Assembly: GCA_951812525.1 (NCBI GenBank)
Contig: OX638316.1
Span: 2,018,630-2,082,629 of the forward strand
Source of the DNA: an uncultured Poribacteria bacterium
GTDB taxonomy: Bacteria > Poribacteria > WGA-4E > WGA-3G
Reading direction: 5' to 3'
DNA length: 64,000 nucleotides
Below, one piece after another: positions 62,471 through 64,000 of this stretch (the first letter of the stretch is position 1; the number at the start of each line of letters is the position of its first letter). The notes below the pieces were generated by a model. That model saw only the letters and a list, made by a program, of their open reading frames with translations. It was not told where the DNA came from and made no database searches. Made by a program: the position numbers and the translations under genes.

Positions 62471-63637
62471 TTACTCGAAAAGTACCAATTCGCCATCTTT
62501 GACAATCAAGACTTTCGCGTCGTAAACTGCGTCCCCGTTGGTATCAAACGAGAATTTACCCAAAATTGTGTCAAGGTCTTTGATATTCGCGAGTGCCTCT
62601 CGAATTGAATCAGAATCAGCTGATTGTGCATTCATAATCGCCGCCGCTAGAATATGGAGTGTGGCATACGAACGCGCAGCGTAATTGTTGGGTTCTATAC
62701 CGTATTTGGCACTATAGTTCTGCACAAAGGCTTGATTTCCCGGTGTGTCAATAGCAGCACCCCATCCTATAAAGGTCATCGCACCCTCGGCAGCAACGCC
62801 TGCAGCTTCCACATCTGCTCCGGTCAATGTGCGGACTATAAAGGGAGCGGATATACCGAGTTGATGTCCTTGGGTTAGTATTCCAGGCTTTTCCGGTGGT
62901 AGAGATGAAACAAAGATGACATCAGGATCCAGTGCGTGTATTCGGGTTAATTGTTCAGAAAAGTCGGTGTCTCCACCTTGGAAGGTTTCAGTGATTAGCA
63001 CCTCAACCCCGTTAGCAGCGAGTACTTCCTGCACTGCTGCGTCCGCATCGGTGGAGAAAAGATCCGCCTCATCATATAGTGTGGCGGCTTGTTGATAGCC
63101 GAGTTTTGTATGCGTTGCTTCGATGCCGCTTGGGGTAAGGACATCTGTAGTAAGCGCAACGCGGAAAACGTAATTGCCAATGGCACTAAGGCCCCGAGCA
63201 GCAGAAGTTGGACTTATCGCTACAACCTGATTTTCTTGCGCAACTGCAAAAGCTTCCTCGGTTTGACTTGAGGTAGCAGGTCCGAGAATGACGGACACAC
63301 CATCTTGATGAATTAGTTTATTGAAAGCTGCAACTGCTCCCTCTACGGTGCCGTGATCGTTTTCAATGATAAACTTGAGTTTCCCACCGCTGGGTTGTGC
63401 AGCGTTAATCTCGTTGAGTGCCAACTCAAAACCTTGTGATATTGGGATGCCAAACGACTCAGTGAGTCGTCCTGCCAACGGTAAGACAACACCAATGGAA
63501 ATTTCCTCACTGGGCTCTTGCATCTGAGGTGTGGTGGGTTGGATGACTTGCGAAACTCGATCACACGATGAAAGCCCCACAATTAATGCTGCAATTGCAA
63601 CGAGAAAGATGAATGTTGTAGTTTTTTGGATGTTCAT
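62471..63637 (-). CDS. Leu/Ile/Val-type ABC substrate-binding lipoprotein
   Basis: 388 residues from the ATG at 63637 (AAAGGAG upstream). A lipoprotein signal ends with GLSSC, so a Cys near residue 25 should be lipidated. The peripla_BP_6 fold begins with ISIGVVLPLAGRLTESFGIPISQGFELALNEIN and continues with IIENDHGTVEGAVAAFNKLIHQDGVSVILGPATSSQ. The ligand is probably a branched-chain or other amino acid, or an aromatic acid or urea. The permease and ATPase genes are not in the window. Confidence 0.92.
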   Translation of the reverse strand: MNIQKTTTFIFLVAIAALIVGLSSCDRVSQVIQPTTPQMQEPSEEISIGVVLPLAGRLTESFGIPISQGFELALNEINAAQPSGGKLKFIIENDHGTVEGAVAAFNKLIHQDGVSVILGPATSSQTEEAFAVAQENQVVAISPTSAARGLSAIGNYVFRVALTTDVLTPSGIEATHTKLGYQQAATLYDEADLFSTDADAAVQEVLAANGVEVLITETFQGGDTDFSEQLTRIHALDPDVIFVSSLPPEKPGILTQGHQLGISAPFIVRTLTGADVEAAGVAAEGAMTFIGWGAAIDTPGNQAFVQNYSAKYGIEPNNYAARSYATLHILAAAIMNAQSADSDSIREALANIKDLDTILGKFSFDTNGDAVYDAKVLIVKDGELVLFE

Positions 63638-63728
63638 AAAACTCCTTTGACGGCACATGGTGTGTGCCTACTATTAAGTTTTCAAGACAATAAATAGCAC
63701 TGGGTGTGTGCTTGCTATTATGGTTTTT

Positions 63729-63756
63729 ATTATACCACCGTCGCTGTGAAAGTCAA
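63729..63756 (-). promoter_or_regulatory. Sigma70-like promoter for the binding-lipoprotein gene
   Basis: On the minus strand TTGACT (63756-63751), 16 bp, TATAAT (63734-63729), with TGG before the -10. Confidence 0.7.
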
Positions 63757-63789
63757 ATTAAAAACAGTTGTTCATCGGTTTCTGTGTAC

Positions 63790-63818
63790 TTGACCAATTT
63801 TCTATTATCGGCTATATT
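63790..63818 (+). promoter_or_regulatory. Sigma70-like promoter for the last gene
   Basis: TTGACC (63790-63795), 17 bp, TATATT (63813-63818); start codon 41 bp downstream. Confidence 0.6.
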
Positions 63819-63858
63819 ATTTACTAAATTTAGGAGTCAGAACATTAGACGGAGTCGT

Positions 63859-64000
63859 ATGACAACTGAAGCAAAATCACCGGTCCGTTGGGGTATTCTC
63901 AGCACAGCCAATATCGCCACAAAGGTTGCCGGCGCAATCCACCTTGCCAAAAACGCCGATTTAATTGCAGTTGCGAGTCGAACTGAAGAACGTGCCGCCA
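63859..64000 (+). CDS. Gfo/Idh/MocA family oxidoreductase (partial, 5' end)
   Basis: Only the first 47 codons are present before the right edge. The ATG follows CGGAG at a good distance. The sequence VRWGILSTANIATKVAGAI is the Rossmann-fold start of the family (G-I-L-x-T-A-x-I-A in the glucose-fructose oxidoreductase/trans-dihydrobenzenediol dehydrogenase subgroup), followed by DLIAVASRTEERA. Its substrate and end cannot be seen. Confidence 0.85.
   Translation, partial: MTTEAKSPVRWGILSTANIATKVAGAIHLAKNADLIAVASRTEERAA

Overview
The window is a gene-dense, roughly half-GC bacterial chromosome segment with about 62 protein genes, no rRNA, tRNA, CRISPR array or insertion sequence that I can see, and no phage module. 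The gene mix points to an uncultured bacterium of the Candidatus Poribacteria type or a close relative. It contains three phytanoyl-CoA-dioxygenase-like proteins, three Gfo/Idh/MocA oxidoreductases, a DUF1080 protein, a GH95 fucosidase, a mandelate-racemase-family enzyme, sugar-phosphate-isomerase-like and threonate-dehydrogenase-like enzymes, ankyrin and giant TPR proteins, and a DUF6785-type membrane protein. The affiliation is inferred from content only; no marker tree could be run. TTG and GTG starts are frequent (eno, trpC, trpD, rbsK, ankyrin protein, the enolase-superfamily enzyme).

Layout. 1-9641: cytochrome c maturation (end of ccmF, ccmH, a ccmI-like gene, a secreted carboxypeptidase-regulatory-domain protein, two HEAT-repeat proteins, later ccmA and ccmB) interrupted by a two-subunit 2-oxoacid:ferredoxin oxidoreductase (korA, korB) with its own promoter and terminator; then enolase and an FtsB-like divisome protein. 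9755-19089: ankyrin protein, GH95 enzyme, then a minus-strand run (DNA methyltransferase, cupin, Eis-like acetyltransferase, MDR dehydrogenase, PhyH dioxygenase, RmlB-like dehydratase). 19651-28896: aldo/keto reductase, thiamine-binding protein, two secreted paralogues of one beta-rich domain, IolE-like and GarR-like enzymes, a Gfo/Idh/MocA protein, a zinc dehydrogenase and endonuclease IV. 29470-36523: copper-chaperone-like protein, two paralogous lipoproteins (one with a huge polyglycine linker), obg, proB, proA and a DUF5069 protein. 36597-42909: Gfo/Idh/MocA with DUF1080, a hexahaem cytochrome, PhyH, a DUF6785-type protein and a GNAT. 43446-50353: trpD-trpC, and a minus-strand rbsK-TPR-birA-DUF523 operon. 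50528-64000: NhaC antiporter, SDR, cupin, an ABC exporter with an unusual N-terminus plus DUF1854 partner, enolase-superfamily enzyme, PhyH, an unknown coiled-coil/membrane pair, an FAD oxidoreductase, an N6-adenine methyltransferase, a Leu/Ile/Val-type binding lipoprotein and the start of another Gfo/Idh/MocA gene.

How it fits together. The Ccm genes and the hexahaem cytochrome show that c-type cytochromes are made by System I; KorAB supplies reduced ferredoxin from a 2-oxoacid. Many other genes look like oxidation, isomerisation and hydrolysis of scavenged sugars and sugar acids.

Regulation and repeats. Sigma70-like promoters (TTGAnn, 16-18 bp, TATAAT-like, often with an extended -10 TGn) can be read upstream of many genes. 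Intergenic spaces carry several families of short palindromic or tandem repeats, some with a conserved loop and different stems. The best candidates for new biology are a helical tail motif shared by three consecutive proteins in the Ccm cluster, the PH-like/zinc-ribbon ABC exporter with its DUF1854 partner, the duplicated secreted domain family, and the palindromic intergenic elements.
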